Shown in pieces: positions 47,867-56,398 of a stretch of 64,000 nucleotides of DNA. Under the pieces are notes generated by a model. It saw only the letters and a list, made by a program, of their open reading frames with translations. It did not search any database and was not told the DNA's origin. The stretch is taken from contig NZ_CP109442.1 of NCBI RefSeq assembly GCF_036227205.1, positions 2,356,001 through 2,420,000 on the forward strand, given 5' to 3'. Every line of letters starts with the position of its first letter. Position 1 is the first letter of the stretch. Both the position numbers and the translations under genes were made by a program. This DNA comes from Amycolatopsis sp. NBC_01480. GTDB taxonomy: Bacteria > Actinomycetota > Actinomycetes > Mycobacteriales > Pseudonocardiaceae.

Positions 47867-48694
47867 TCAGGGGTTCGCGTTCGTCGGCACGGCGGCCTTC
47901 GACTGGGGCTGGCTCGTCTGCGGCTGCGAGGTCCCGGTGCTCGGCACCGAGCTCGACGGCGGGTTGCTGTCCGTCGACGGCGAGGTCGACGGGGTGGACG
48001 AGGAGGTCGGCGCCTGCGAGGACGTCGGCGTGCTGGACGACGTCTCGGTCGGCGGCGCGGTGTTCTGCGACGTCGTCGGTGCGGTGTCCTGGCGGTTCTG
48101 CTGCTGGCTGGTGCCCGGGTTGCTGTGGTAGAAACCCGCGCCGGCCTTGCCGTTCGTGGCGCCTTCCAGGCCGAGCATGAACACGATCGCGATGGCCGTG
48201 GCGACCACGCTGGTGCCGATGATCAAGGGCCAGCGCAGCTTCCGGAGCTTGTCGACGAACGAACCGGCCGGCTCGGGCTCGGTCTCCCCGGCGCTGGTGT
48301 CCTGCGGACCGGTGAGCTTCGAGATCCGCACCGTCGGCATTTCGGACGGGTCGGCCGGGATGCGAGTCGACATGTACATGGTCGGCATCTGCGCCGGGTC
48401 TTCCACCGGTTCCAGGCCGCCGCCGTTGGTGCCACGGCGCTGCCCGGCCGTGGCCAGCACGGAGCGGGCCTTCAGCGCGGCGTCGCGCGTGCGCTGCAGC
48501 GAGCGCAGGTACAGCTCGCCGCCGACGGTGGTGACGATGCTCGCCACCCCGGCGCCGACCACGGTCCCGGCCACGCCGAGCGTCGAGCCCAGCAGTGCCG
48601 CCGTCACCGCGGCCAGCGCGGCGGCAAGCACCGGCGTCAGCCGCAAACCCTTCTTGGCATCCTGCCCGGACGTCTTCTCTTGCTCCTCGCTCAT
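47867..48694 (-). CDS. Two-helix membrane protein with Ser/Thr/Pro-rich outer tail
   Basis: 275 aa, function unknown. Cytoplasmic N-terminus, hydrophobic Ala/Gly-rich segment about 20-58 (LTPVLAAALAAVTAALLGSTLG and VVGAGVASIVTTVGG, probably a hairpin), a cytoplasmic stretch with two similar lines (PTMYMSTRIPADPSEM, PTVRISKLTGP), a second helix about 155-177 (WPLIIGTSVVATAIAIVFML), and a 95-residue Ser/Thr/Pro/Gln tail. ATG 48694 is preferred over GTG 48793. Convergent with thiE, 3-bp gap. The Ser/Thr cytoplasmic sites could suit Ser/Thr kinase control (speculative). Confidence 0.65.
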   Translation of the reverse strand: MSEEQEKTSGQDAKKGLRLTPVLAAALAAVTAALLGSTLGVAGTVVGAGVASIVTTVGGELYLRSLQRTRDAALKARSVLATAGQRRGTNGGGLEPVEDPAQMPTMYMSTRIPADPSEMPTVRISKLTGPQDTSAGETEPEPAGSFVDKLRKLRWPLIIGTSVVATAIAIVFMLGLEGATNGKAGAGFYHSNPGTSQQQNRQDTAPTTSQNTAPPTETSSSTPTSSQAPTSSSTPSTSPSTDSNPPSSSVPSTGTSQPQTSQPQSKAAVPTNANP

Positions 48695-48849
48695 GATCCC
48701 GATCTGCTTGTCCCCGCCCAGTTTCCCTTGTTGGTTCCAACGTGTAAGTCGTCTGGGGAACTCCCTTCGTTGCCCATTGGTGAGCGACGCCACGTTGACT
48801 ATCCATAATGGACGGACTAGAGCTCACATTCTCCTGACATAATCGGCAC

Positions 48850-49794
48850 ATGCGACTCGTGACGATCTCCGATATTGAGGCGGCCGCCCAGCGGGTGACG
48901 GGCACCGCCGTGCGCACGCCGCTGCTTCGCCAGCCCTGGGTTTCCGGTGAGCTGTGGTTGAAACCCGAGAGCCTGCAACAGATCGGCGCGTTCAAGATCC
49001 GCGGCGCGTACAACGCGATCGCCGCACTCGAAGACACGGACCGCGCTCGCGGCGTCGTCGCGTATTCGAGCGGTAACCACGCGCAGGCGGTGGCGTACTC
49101 GGCGCACACCTTCGGGATCCCGGCCGTGATCGTGGTCCCGGACGTGGCGCCGCGGCTCAAAGTGGACGCCACCCGCCGCTGGGGCGCGGAGGTCGTGGAG
49201 GTGCCCATCGCCGAGCAGGCGCCGGCCGCGCTGGCCATCGCGCAGGAGCGCGGGCTGACGCTGATCCCGCCGTTCGATCACCTCGACGTGATCGCCGGGC
49301 AGGGCACCATCGGCCTGGAAATCGCCGCCGACCTGCCGGACGTCGACACCGTGCTGGTGCCGGTGAGCGGCGGCGGACTCGCCGCGGGCATCGGCACGGC
49401 GATCAAGGCGCTGTGCCCGGAAGCGAAGGTCTACGGCGTAGAGCCGGAGCTGGCCGCGGACTCGGCCGAGAGCCTCCGGGCCGGCCACCGCGTCGAGTGG
49501 CCGATGGAGCGGCGCGCCCGGACGATCGCCGACGGCCTGCGCGCGCAGCCCTCCGAGCTCACGTTCGCGCACCTGCGGACGGTGCTCGACGGCATCGTCA
49601 CGGTGACCGAAGACGAGATCCGCGACACCGTGCGCGCCCTCGCCCGGCAGGCCCGGCTGATCGCCGAGCCGAGCGGGGCGACCGCCGCCGCCGCGTTCCT
49701 GCACCACGCCGGCGAGCTGCCGGGCGGGCGCACGGTGGCCGTGGTCTCCGGCGGGAACATCGACCCCGCGCTGCTGGCGGAGCTGCTCGCGTAA
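48850..49794 (+). CDS. Threonine/serine dehydratase-like PLP enzyme
   Basis: 314 aa fold-type II PLP enzyme. QQIGAFKIRGAYNAIAAL holds the Schiff-base Lys, AYSSGNHAQAVAYSA the substrate loop, and VPVSGGGLAAGIGTAI the phosphate-binding Gly loop; EPSGATAAAAF and VVSGGNID complete the pattern. It lacks an ACT domain, so it matches catabolic threonine ammonia-lyase or serine racemase-type enzymes. CATAAT lies 6 nt before ATG 48850 with no ribosome site, suggesting a leaderless message; GTG 48859 is an alternative start. Confidence 0.9.
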   Translation: MRLVTISDIEAAAQRVTGTAVRTPLLRQPWVSGELWLKPESLQQIGAFKIRGAYNAIAALEDTDRARGVVAYSSGNHAQAVAYSAHTFGIPAVIVVPDVAPRLKVDATRRWGAEVVEVPIAEQAPAALAIAQERGLTLIPPFDHLDVIAGQGTIGLEIAADLPDVDTVLVPVSGGGLAAGIGTAIKALCPEAKVYGVEPELAADSAESLRAGHRVEWPMERRARTIADGLRAQPSELTFAHLRTVLDGIVTVTEDEIRDTVRALARQARLIAEPSGATAAAAFLHHAGELPGGRTVAVVSGGNIDPALLAELLA

Positions 49795-49799
49795 CCAGG

Positions 49800-49845
49800 C
49801 TCGTGAGTGTTCATGCCGGTTCTAACCGTCATGAACACTCACGAG
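49800..49845. repeat. 46-bp dispersed palindrome, copy 3
   Basis: Arms CTCGTGAGTGTTCATGCCGG and CCGTCATGAACACTCACGAG around TTCTAA, one mismatched pair. Lies between the dehydratase and the convergent DHA2 pump gene, whose TGA stop falls inside the repeat. Confidence 0.88.
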
Positions 49846-51416
49846 CTCTTCACCGGGCGGATGTAGGTCGGCGGGCCTTCGACGCCGCAGTGGAAGCAGT
49901 CGCCCGGGTGCGGCGACTCCTCGGCCGGATGGGCCGTGGCCGGCCCGGTGTCCTCGGCGACCGCGGTGTCGGCGTCGGCAGAGCCGGTCTCGCCGGCCCC
50001 GGCGCCGAGCACGCCGTTGTGAATCCCCAACGCGATGAGGCCGCCCGCTACCGCCAGCACGGCGCAGATGAGCAGGGCCATCCGCCAGCCCGCGGTCAGC
50101 GCGACCGGGTCGCGGTAGGCGGAACCCGTCAGCCCGGCCGCGGCGGGCAGCACGGCCACTGCCAGAAGTCCACCCGATCGGGCGATCGCGTTGTTGACCC
50201 CCGAGGCGACGCCGGCGTAGCGGTCCGGGGCCGCCGCGAGCACCGTCGCGGTCACCGGGGCCACCACCGTCGCCAGGCCGAGGCCGAACACGACCACGGC
50301 GGGCAGCACCGAGCCGAGGTAGGACGAGCCGGGTTCGACGCGCATCAGCAGCAGCATCCCGGCCCCCACCACGATCGGGCCGACGACCAGCTGCAGCCGC
50401 GGCCCGATGCGCTGCGCGAGCGCGCCGGAGCGGCCCGAGAGCAGCAGCATGATGATCGTGATCGGCAGCCCGGCGAGCCCGGCCGCGGTCGGCGAGTAGC
50501 CCAGCGAGACCTGCAGCTGCATCACCATCAGCATCAGCACGCCGCCGAGCCCGGCGTAGACCACGAACGTCAGCGCGTTGGACAGCGTGAACGTGCGGTC
50601 GCGGAACAGCGAAGGCGGCACCAGCGGCTCGCGCGAGCGGTGCTGGAGCCAGACGAACGCGCCGAGCCCGAGCACGCCGACGACCAGCGCGACCAGCACG
50701 ATCGGGTCGCCGATGCCGCGGCCGGGCGCCTCCACCAGCGCGCCGGTCACCCCGGCGAGCCCGAGGGCGCCGATCGCGGCGGCGCCGAAGTCCGGGTGGC
50801 CGGTGGCCGCGGTGTCCCGCGACTCCGGCACGTAACGGCGCGCCATCAGCACCACGATCACCGCCACCGGCAGGTTGATCAGGAACGCCAGCCGCCACGA
50901 CCAGACCTGTACCAGCAGGCCGCCGACCAGCGGGCCGACCGCCGCGGCGATGCCGCCGAGCCCGGACCACGCGCCGATCGCGCGGGCCCGGTCGTCGTGC
51001 GCGAACGAGGACTGCAGGATCGCCAGCGAGCCGGGGGTGAGCAGCGCGCCGCCGATGCCCTGCAGGATCCGGAACGCCACCAGCATCTCGGTGGACGTCG
51101 CGGCGGCGCACAGCCCGGAGGCGACGCCGAACCACACCACGCCCACGAGGTACACGCGACGCCGCCCGTAGCGGTCGCCGAGGGAGCCCGCGACCAGGAT
51201 CAGGGCGGCCAGCGCGAGCAGGTAGCCGTCGAGGATCCACTGCAGGCCCGCGACGGAGGCTTGCAGCTCCTCGCCGATCCGCGGCAGCGCGACGTTGACC
51301 ACGCTGCCGTCGAGCATCGCCATGCCCGAGCCGAGGATCGTCGTCCAGAGCACGCCCCTGGCCATCGGCGTGCCCCAGCGGATCCCGGTGGCTTCGGCCG
51401 CGGTCACCGGGCGCAT
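49839..51416 (-). CDS. DHA2-type MFS efflux transporter with Cys-containing tail
   Basis: 525 aa, 14 helices. MAMLDGSVVNVALPRIG and GSLGDRYGRRRVYLVGV are DHA2 signatures; GLGGIAAAVGPLVGGLLV resembles motif C. The cytoplasmic C-terminal tail (about 470-525) is acidic and ends in HPGDCFHCGVEGPPTYIRP, where CxxC and nearby His could bind a metal or respond to redox state; this is unusual for the family. Substrate unknown. ATG 51416 may be late or early; no clear ribosome site. Confidence 0.9.
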   Translation of the reverse strand: MRPVTAAEATGIRWGTPMARGVLWTTILGSGMAMLDGSVVNVALPRIGEELQASVAGLQWILDGYLLALAALILVAGSLGDRYGRRRVYLVGVVWFGVASGLCAAATSTEMLVAFRILQGIGGALLTPGSLAILQSSFAHDDRARAIGAWSGLGGIAAAVGPLVGGLLVQVWSWRLAFLINLPVAVIVVLMARRYVPESRDTAATGHPDFGAAAIGALGLAGVTGALVEAPGRGIGDPIVLVALVVGVLGLGAFVWLQHRSREPLVPPSLFRDRTFTLSNALTFVVYAGLGGVLMLMVMQLQVSLGYSPTAAGLAGLPITIIMLLLSGRSGALAQRIGPRLQLVVGPIVVGAGMLLLMRVEPGSSYLGSVLPAVVVFGLGLATVVAPVTATVLAAAPDRYAGVASGVNNAIARSGGLLAVAVLPAAAGLTGSAYRDPVALTAGWRMALLICAVLAVAGGLIALGIHNGVLGAGAGETGSADADTAVAEDTGPATAHPAEESPHPGDCFHCGVEGPPTYIRPVKSS

Positions 51417-51477
51417 TTCAGGTTCATGCGCACACGGTGGCCCGGCGGCGGTTCGGGCGCAAGCACCCGAACCGGGC

Positions 51478-52233
51478 CTACGGAAGCAGTGTCGTGACGA
51501 ACTTGTAGCGGTCGCCGCGGTAGATCGCCCTGGCGAACTCCACCGGCTTGCCGTCGGTGGCGAACGAGTGCCGGGTCAGCATCAGCACCGGCATGCCGAC
51601 GTCCGCGCCGAGCATCTCGGCCTCCTGCGGGCCGGCGAGCGAGGTCTCGATCGTCTCCTCCGCGCGCTCCAGCTCGACTCCGTAGTGCTCGCGCAGCACC
51701 GCGTACAGCGAGCCGCCCGCCGTGATGTGCTTGCGCAGCCCACGGAACCGGCCTAGCGGCAGGTGCGTGGTCTCCAGTGCCATCGGCTGGGAATCGGCCA
51801 GCCGCAGCCGCCGGAGGCGGAGGATCTTCGCGCCCGCGCGGATCGCCAGCAGCTTCGACAGCTCGCCCTCGACCGCCAGCTCCTCGAGCTCGATCAGTTT
51901 CGACGACGGCTTCAGGCCCTGCTTGCGCATGTCCTCGGTGTACGACGAGAGCTGGAGCCGCTGCGCGAGCTTCGGCTCCGCGGCGAAAGTGCCCTTGCCC
52001 TGGACGCGGTGCAGCCGGCCCTCGGCGGTCAGGTCCGCCAGCGCCTGGCGCACCGTCGTGCGGGACACGGTGAACTCGCCCGCCAGCGCCCGTTCCGTCG
52101 GGATCGGCGAACCCGGCGGCAGGGCGTCGAGCAGATCCAGCAGATGCTGCTTCAGCGCCCAGTACTTGGGTTCGCGCTGCCCGCGCACACCCGCGGCAGT
52201 CCCCGCCTCACCCGCGGGGGATGTCTCCAACAT
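51478..52233 (-). CDS. dasR: GntR/HutC-type regulator, DasR-like
   Basis: 251 aa. GntR winged helix about 20-90: ALPPGSPIPTERALAGEFTVSR, TTVRQALADLTAEGRLHRVQG, KGTFAAEPK, then a UTRA ligand domain (LAIRAGAKILRLRRLRLADS, LETTHLPLGRF, FARAIYRGDRYKF). The recognition helix and wing match DasR, which releases DNA on binding glucosamine-6-phosphate. GGGAG 6 nt before ATG 52233. Divergent from an SIS-domain gene across a dre-type palindrome. The name is a judgement from family plus context. Confidence 0.75.
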   Translation of the reverse strand: MLETSPAGEAGTAAGVRGQREPKYWALKQHLLDLLDALPPGSPIPTERALAGEFTVSRTTVRQALADLTAEGRLHRVQGKGTFAAEPKLAQRLQLSSYTEDMRKQGLKPSSKLIELEELAVEGELSKLLAIRAGAKILRLRRLRLADSQPMALETTHLPLGRFRGLRKHITAGGSLYAVLREHYGVELERAEETIETSLAGPQEAEMLGADVGMPVLMLTRHSFATDGKPVEFARAIYRGDRYKFVTTLLP

Positions 52234-52310
52234 GAACGGCTCCCTCACTAACGCGCCACTTCCCCATCAGGAAACGTACCCTTCACCACAAACGCTCCGC
52301 CCGGCTAGCA

Positions 52311-52325
52311 TTGGTCTAGACCTGA
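52311..52325. promoter_or_regulatory. dre-type operator (DasR box)
   Basis: TTGGTCTAGACCTGA contains the perfect 10-bp palindrome GGTCTAGACC, the core of the DasR responsive element. It lies 54 bp before the SIS gene and 78 bp before the regulator gene. Confidence 0.8.
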
Positions 52326-52378
52326 CCGCACGCCGCTCAGCACACCCGGGGCCCGGAGTCCCGGCGGAGAGGAAAGTG

Positions 52379-53422
52379 ATGACCCAACAACATCCCGGCG
52401 AGCACATGGCCGCGGAAATCTCGGAGCAGCCTGCCGTACTGGCCGGGCTCGTCGAGCGGCAGGCCGGAATTGCGGAAGTAGCTGAAAGGATTTCACAAAA
52501 CCCCCCGCGTTTCGCTCTGCTCGCCGCCCGTGGTTCCAGTGATCACGCTGCGTTGTACGCGAAGTACCTGATCGAGGTACTCCTCGGCCTGCCCGCCGGT
52601 CTAGTGTCGCCGTCCACCGCAACCCTTTACGGCGCACGCCCGGATCTGCGTGACGTGCTCTTCGTCACCGTAAGCCAGAGCGGCGGCTCGCCGGACCTGA
52701 TCGAGGTAACCGAGGCGGCGCGTCGGCAGGGCGCGCTGACCGTCTCCGTCACGAACACACTCGACTCGCCGTTGCGCGCGGCGGCGGAGCTGGGCGTGGA
52801 CATCGGCGCGGGCGTCGAGAAAGCCGTCGCGGCGACCAAGACGTACTCCGCGACGTTGCTCGCGCTGTACCTGTTCATCGACGCCATCCGCGGCGGCAAG
52901 GGTGCCGACGCGGAGAAGCTGGGCGAGCTGGCGCAGCAGACGCTCGACGGTGCGGCCGAAGGCGTTCAGCGCGCCGTGGACCGTTACCGCTTCGTCGACC
53001 GAGTGCTCACCACCGGCCGCGGCTACTCGTACGCGACCGCGTTGGAGGGCTCGCTGAAGCTGGCCGAGACGAGTTACCTCGCGGCCCGGGCGTACAGCGG
53101 CGCGGACCTGCTTCACGGTCCCGTCGCGGCGGTCGACGGCGAGACCGCGGTGCTCGCGGTCACCAGCGCCGGGCAGGGCGGCCACGCGATGGCCGAGGTG
53201 CTCGACGCCGTCAGCAAGCGCGGCGCCGACGTGCTCGCGGTGGGCTCGGCGTCCGCGGAGGTGCCGGCCGCGCTGCGGATCCCGGTGGCGCCGTCGGCCG
53301 AAGAACTCGCGCCGATCTTGGAAATCCTGCCCATCCAGCGGATCGCGCTGGGCCTCTCGCTGGCCCGCGGCGGCGACCCCGACAGCCCGCGCGGGCTGCT
53401 GAAGGTCACCAAGACCCGGTGA
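52379..53422 (+). CDS. SIS-domain amino-sugar phosphate isomerase/deaminase-like protein
   Basis: 347 aa, two SIS domains like the isomerase half of GlmS but without the glutaminase half. First domain: LLAARGSSDHAALYAKYLIE, FVTVSQSGGSPDLIEV, KAVAATKTYSATLLALYLF; second: TTGRGYSYATALEGSLKLAET, ADLLHGPVAAVDGE. Such stand-alone proteins act as glucosamine-6-phosphate deaminases (NagB-II) or ketose-amine isomerases. ATG 52379 has GAGAGGA upstream. Coupled to the GlcNAc kinase gene by a 4-nt overlap, supporting a GlcNAc catabolic role: kinase product, deacetylation elsewhere, then this enzyme. Confidence 0.88.
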   Translation: MTQQHPGEHMAAEISEQPAVLAGLVERQAGIAEVAERISQNPPRFALLAARGSSDHAALYAKYLIEVLLGLPAGLVSPSTATLYGARPDLRDVLFVTVSQSGGSPDLIEVTEAARRQGALTVSVTNTLDSPLRAAAELGVDIGAGVEKAVAATKTYSATLLALYLFIDAIRGGKGADAEKLGELAQQTLDGAAEGVQRAVDRYRFVDRVLTTGRGYSYATALEGSLKLAETSYLAARAYSGADLLHGPVAAVDGETAVLAVTSAGQGGHAMAEVLDAVSKRGADVLAVGSASAEVPAALRIPVAPSAEELAPILEILPIQRIALGLSLARGGDPDSPRGLLKVTKTR

Positions 53423-54408
53423 GCTTCGTCGTAGGCGTGGACGCCGGCGGCACGTCGACCCGGGCGATCGTGGTCGACGCCGCCGGCGTTGTGCTGGGCT
53501 CGGCCTCGGGCGAAGGCGCGAACCCGAACGCCCATTCGCCCGAGGTCGCGGCCGGCCGGATCGCGGACGCCATCGCGGCCGCGCTCGACGGGCGGACCGG
53601 CGTGGTCGCCGCCGTGGTCGGCATGGCCGGGGTGAGCAAGCTCTCCGACCCGGGCGTCGCGGCGGTGTTCGACGCGGCGTGGCAGCGGATCGGGCTCGGC
53701 GGCGTGGTCCGCACGGTGGCCGATGCCGAGGTCGCGTACGCGTCGGCGACCTCGGCCCCGGACGGCACCGTGCTCGTCGCCGGCACCGGCTCCATCGCCT
53801 GCCGCATCCGCAAACGCCGCACTGCGGCCAGGGCGGGCGGCTACGGCTGGCTGCTGGGCGACGAGGGCTCGGCGTACTGGCTCGGCCGCGAAGCGGTTCG
53901 GTCCACTTTGGCGGCACTGCGCGGCGGCGCCGACCTCACCGGGCTGCCGGCCGCCGTGCTCGCGGCTGCGGCCGGACCGTCCGCTGTGGACTCTCTCGCT
54001 TCCGGTCAGCCGACTTTCCACATCGGACCCGTCGAGACGGAGGCGGACCGGGCCGCCACCGCGAACGCGCTCATCACCAAGGCCAACGCCGAACCGCCCG
54101 TGCGGCTGGCCCGGTTCGCCCCGCTCGTGAGCGCCGCGGCGACCGCCGGGGAGCCCGCCGCGGTGGAGATCGTCGCCCGGGCAGCCGATTTCCTGGTCTC
54201 ACTGGCGCTCGCCACGCGCGAGCCTGGCGAGTCGACCCCCCTGGTTCTGGTGGGCAGTGTGCTCGCCGAGGGCAGTCCGGTCGGCGCCGCCGTGCGCTCC
54301 GGCCTGGCCGGCCTCGACGTGCTGACCAGCTCCGACGGGGTGCTGGGGGCCACCTGGCTGGCCGCGGTCGACGCGTGGGGCGAGACGGCCCCGCGGCCCG
54401 CCCCCTAG
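53419..54408 (+). CDS. nagK: N-acetylglucosamine kinase (BadF/BadG family)
   Basis: 329 aa ASKHA-fold kinase. FVVGVDAGGTSTRAIVVD is the phosphate-1 loop, VVGMAGVSK the connector, VAGTGSIACRI phosphate-2, GGYGWLLGDEGSAYWLGREAV the GlcNAc-kinase signature, and VLVGSVLAEGSPV the adenosine motif. It would convert N-acetylglucosamine to its 6-phosphate, the source of the DasR effector. GTG start overlaps the SIS stop by 4 nt. A hairpin terminator follows at 54483. Confidence 0.9.
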   Translation: MSFVVGVDAGGTSTRAIVVDAAGVVLGSASGEGANPNAHSPEVAAGRIADAIAAALDGRTGVVAAVVGMAGVSKLSDPGVAAVFDAAWQRIGLGGVVRTVADAEVAYASATSAPDGTVLVAGTGSIACRIRKRRTAARAGGYGWLLGDEGSAYWLGREAVRSTLAALRGGADLTGLPAAVLAAAAGPSAVDSLASGQPTFHIGPVETEADRAATANALITKANAEPPVRLARFAPLVSAAATAGEPAAVEIVARAADFLVSLALATREPGESTPLVLVGSVLAEGSPVGAAVRSGLAGLDVLTSSDGVLGATWLAAVDAWGETAPRPAP

Positions 54409-54482
54409 TGAATACGACCGAAAATTCGTTCAAAGAGCCGAAAGCGTCGACTCAGGCCCGGTGATCCGGGTACCGTAGGCAC

Positions 54483-54516
54483 CGGCCCCCGGACCCTCCC
54501 CCCTCGCCGGGGGCCG
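54483..54516. terminator. Bidirectional terminator after nagK
   Basis: CGGCCCCCGG and CCGGGGGCCG form a perfect 10-bp stem with a C-rich 14-nt loop, followed by CCTT. Lies between convergent nagK and the DUF3159 gene. Confidence 0.8.
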
Positions 54517-54518
54517 CC

Positions 54519-55193
54519 TTATGTCCCGGGCCGGTCGTCCGCCCCGGATTCCTGGGCCACTCGCAGGCCCGGATGCTCCGGCGGCAGGGACTTGTACAGC
54601 ACCCAGCCGCTCACCGCGACCGTCGCCGCCACCAGCGGCCAGGAGAGCACGGTGCGCGCGATGCCGAGCACGACCACCTGCCCGGCCCACCACAGCAGGC
54701 CGTAGACCACCACGCGCAGCAGGTACTGCAGCACCCACACCCAGCTCGCCCACGAGTAGGCGCGCAGCAGCGCAGGGTCACGGCGCCAGCGGGTCTTCTG
54801 GCCGACCAGCAGTCCGACGATCACGCCGAGCAACGGCCAGCGCACCACGATGCTGGCCGCGAAGAGCAGCGCGCTCGCCGCGTTGGACAGCAGCTGAAGC
54901 AGGAAGAAGTCCTCCGCGCGCCCGGTGTGCAGCGCGATCAGCGCGGCGATCACCACCGCGGTGAGGCTCACCACCACCGCGCGCGCCTTGCCGCCGCGCA
55001 CCACGCGATAGCCGCCCAGCAGCACCGCGACGCCGATCGCGACGCCGGCGCCCCACGCGATCGAACGCCCGGAAGCGAGCCAGCCGACCACGAAGGCGGC
55101 CGGCGGGATGCTCGCGTCGATCGCCCCGCGCCGGCCGCCCAGGATCTGCGTGAGCGATTCACGCGCTGGCGTCGTCTCGTCGGTCACATTCAC
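54519..55193 (-). CDS. DUF3159 integral membrane protein
   Basis: 224 aa, five to six hydrophobic segments (IPPAAFVVGWLASG, GVAIGVAVLLGGYRVV, VVVSLTAVVIAALIAL, LLGVIVGLLVG, VLGIARTVLSWPLVAATVAVSG). The opening ESLTQILGGRRGAIDASIPP is diagnostic for DUF3159, as is GQKTRWRRDPALLRAYSWASW. Role unknown. GTG or ATG near 55193; the 270-bp gap before the next gene contains a promoter-like TAATAC at 55306 for the plus strand. Confidence 0.88.
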   Translation of the reverse strand: MNVTDETTPARESLTQILGGRRGAIDASIPPAAFVVGWLASGRSIAWGAGVAIGVAVLLGGYRVVRGGKARAVVVSLTAVVIAALIALHTGRAEDFFLLQLLSNAASALLFAASIVVRWPLLGVIVGLLVGQKTRWRRDPALLRAYSWASWVWVLQYLLRVVVYGLLWWAGQVVVLGIARTVLSWPLVAATVAVSGWVLYKSLPPEHPGLRVAQESGADDRPGT

Positions 55194-55330
55194 AGCCTGC
55201 CGGATCTCGGCCGGAGCCTCCCGGCCGGGAGACCTTCACCACATCAGGTGTCCGATTCAGCCCCGTGCGAGCAGTTCACCGGGCTACCGAGTGGTGAAGT
55301 TCGCGTAATACGGGGGCGAATCGGACCGAC

Positions 55331-55358
55331 AAAGGAAGAGACTGTGACTTCCAGCTGA
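55331..55358 (+). other. Ribosome site with four-codon ORF in the SGNH leader
   Basis: AAAGGAAG is followed 5 nt later by GTG ACT TCC AGC TGA (55344-55358). This may be a start-stop leader peptide, or the trace of a lost gene. It lies 106 bp before the SGNH hydrolase start and downstream of a -10-like TAATAC at 55306. Confidence 0.25.
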
Positions 55359-55463
55359 ATCAGGGGTGGCTTCCGGGAAGGATACGGGGACGTCCGACTG
55401 TTAGTTGGGGTGTACAACTACATGTCGGGGGCAGGCGCGGCATGACGGGAAGGGGAACCCAGC

Positions 55464-56291
55464 GTGTACGGAATCGACAGTTACGTGGCTATCGGTGACA
55501 GCTTCACCGAAGGCCTCAACGACGGACTGCCGGACGGCTCCTTCAGGGGCTGGGCGGATCGGCTCGCGGATGTCCTCTCCGGAGGTGAGCCGGGTTTCCA
55601 GTACGCCAACCTGGCCCTGCGCGGCAAGATGCTCGACGAGATCATCGACGAGCAGCTGCCGATCGCGCTGGAGCTGAAGCCCGACCTGGTCACCCTGTGC
55701 GCCGGCGGCAACGACATCATCGTGCCGGGCGCGGACGTCGACGCCGTGGCCGCCCGCCTCGAAGCCGGCGTGGCGAGGCTGCGCGCGGCCGGCATCCCGG
55801 TGGTCATCTTCAACGGCCCCGACACCAAGTCCCTGTCCGTGATGAGCGTGCTCCGCGGCAAGGTCGGCATCTACAACGCGCACCTGTGGGCGATCGCGGA
55901 GCGCCACGGCGCGAAGATGGTCGACCTGTGGGCGATGGAGCCGCTGCACGACCGCCGTGCCTGGAGCGACGACCGGCTGCACTTCACGCCCGATGCGCAC
56001 CGCCGCATCGCGCTGCACACCGCCGAGGTGCTGGGCGTGCCCGTGGACGAGGACTGGCGCGTGCCGTACCCGGCGAGCACCGAGCCGGCCACCTGGATCA
56101 CCTCCCGCCGGTCCGACCTCACCTGGACCAAGATGCACCTGCTGCCGTGGATCCGCCGCCAGCTCAAGGGCGAGTCCATGGGTGACGGACTGTCACCGAA
56201 GCGGCCGCAGCTGTCGCCGCTGGTGCAAGCGGAGGCCGCCGCGCTGGAAATCGAGGTCCACAACTTCCGCGACAACGCCGCCGCGTCCTGA
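55464..56291 (+). CDS. SGNH/GDSL hydrolase
   Basis: 275 aa cytoplasmic esterase/lipase-type hydrolase. Blocks: AIGDSFTEGLNDG (nucleophile Ser), LALRGKMLDEI (Gly block), LCAGGNDIIVPG (Asn block) and DRLHFTPDAHRRIA (Asp-His dyad). No signal peptide, so intracellular. The C-terminal 70 residues after the hydrolase core are helical and charged. GTG 55464 has GGAAGGGGAA upstream. Substrate unknown. Confidence 0.92.
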   Translation: MYGIDSYVAIGDSFTEGLNDGLPDGSFRGWADRLADVLSGGEPGFQYANLALRGKMLDEIIDEQLPIALELKPDLVTLCAGGNDIIVPGADVDAVAARLEAGVARLRAAGIPVVIFNGPDTKSLSVMSVLRGKVGIYNAHLWAIAERHGAKMVDLWAMEPLHDRRAWSDDRLHFTPDAHRRIALHTAEVLGVPVDEDWRVPYPASTEPATWITSRRSDLTWTKMHLLPWIRRQLKGESMGDGLSPKRPQLSPLVQAEAAALEIEVHNFRDNAAAS

Positions 56292-56398
56292 CGCTGCGTT
56301 CCCTGCTCCCGCCCCAGCACCTCGGCTTGAAGCGGAGCCACCCGAACGGCGGCCACGACCAGGTCGCCAAGGTGCGTCCACCGGCCTATGGTCCCTTT

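Noticed and set aside
49413..51497. A 694-codon plus-strand frame through the DHA2 pump gene
   Set aside because: Antisense artefact; the minus strand encodes 14 membrane helices with DHA2 motifs.
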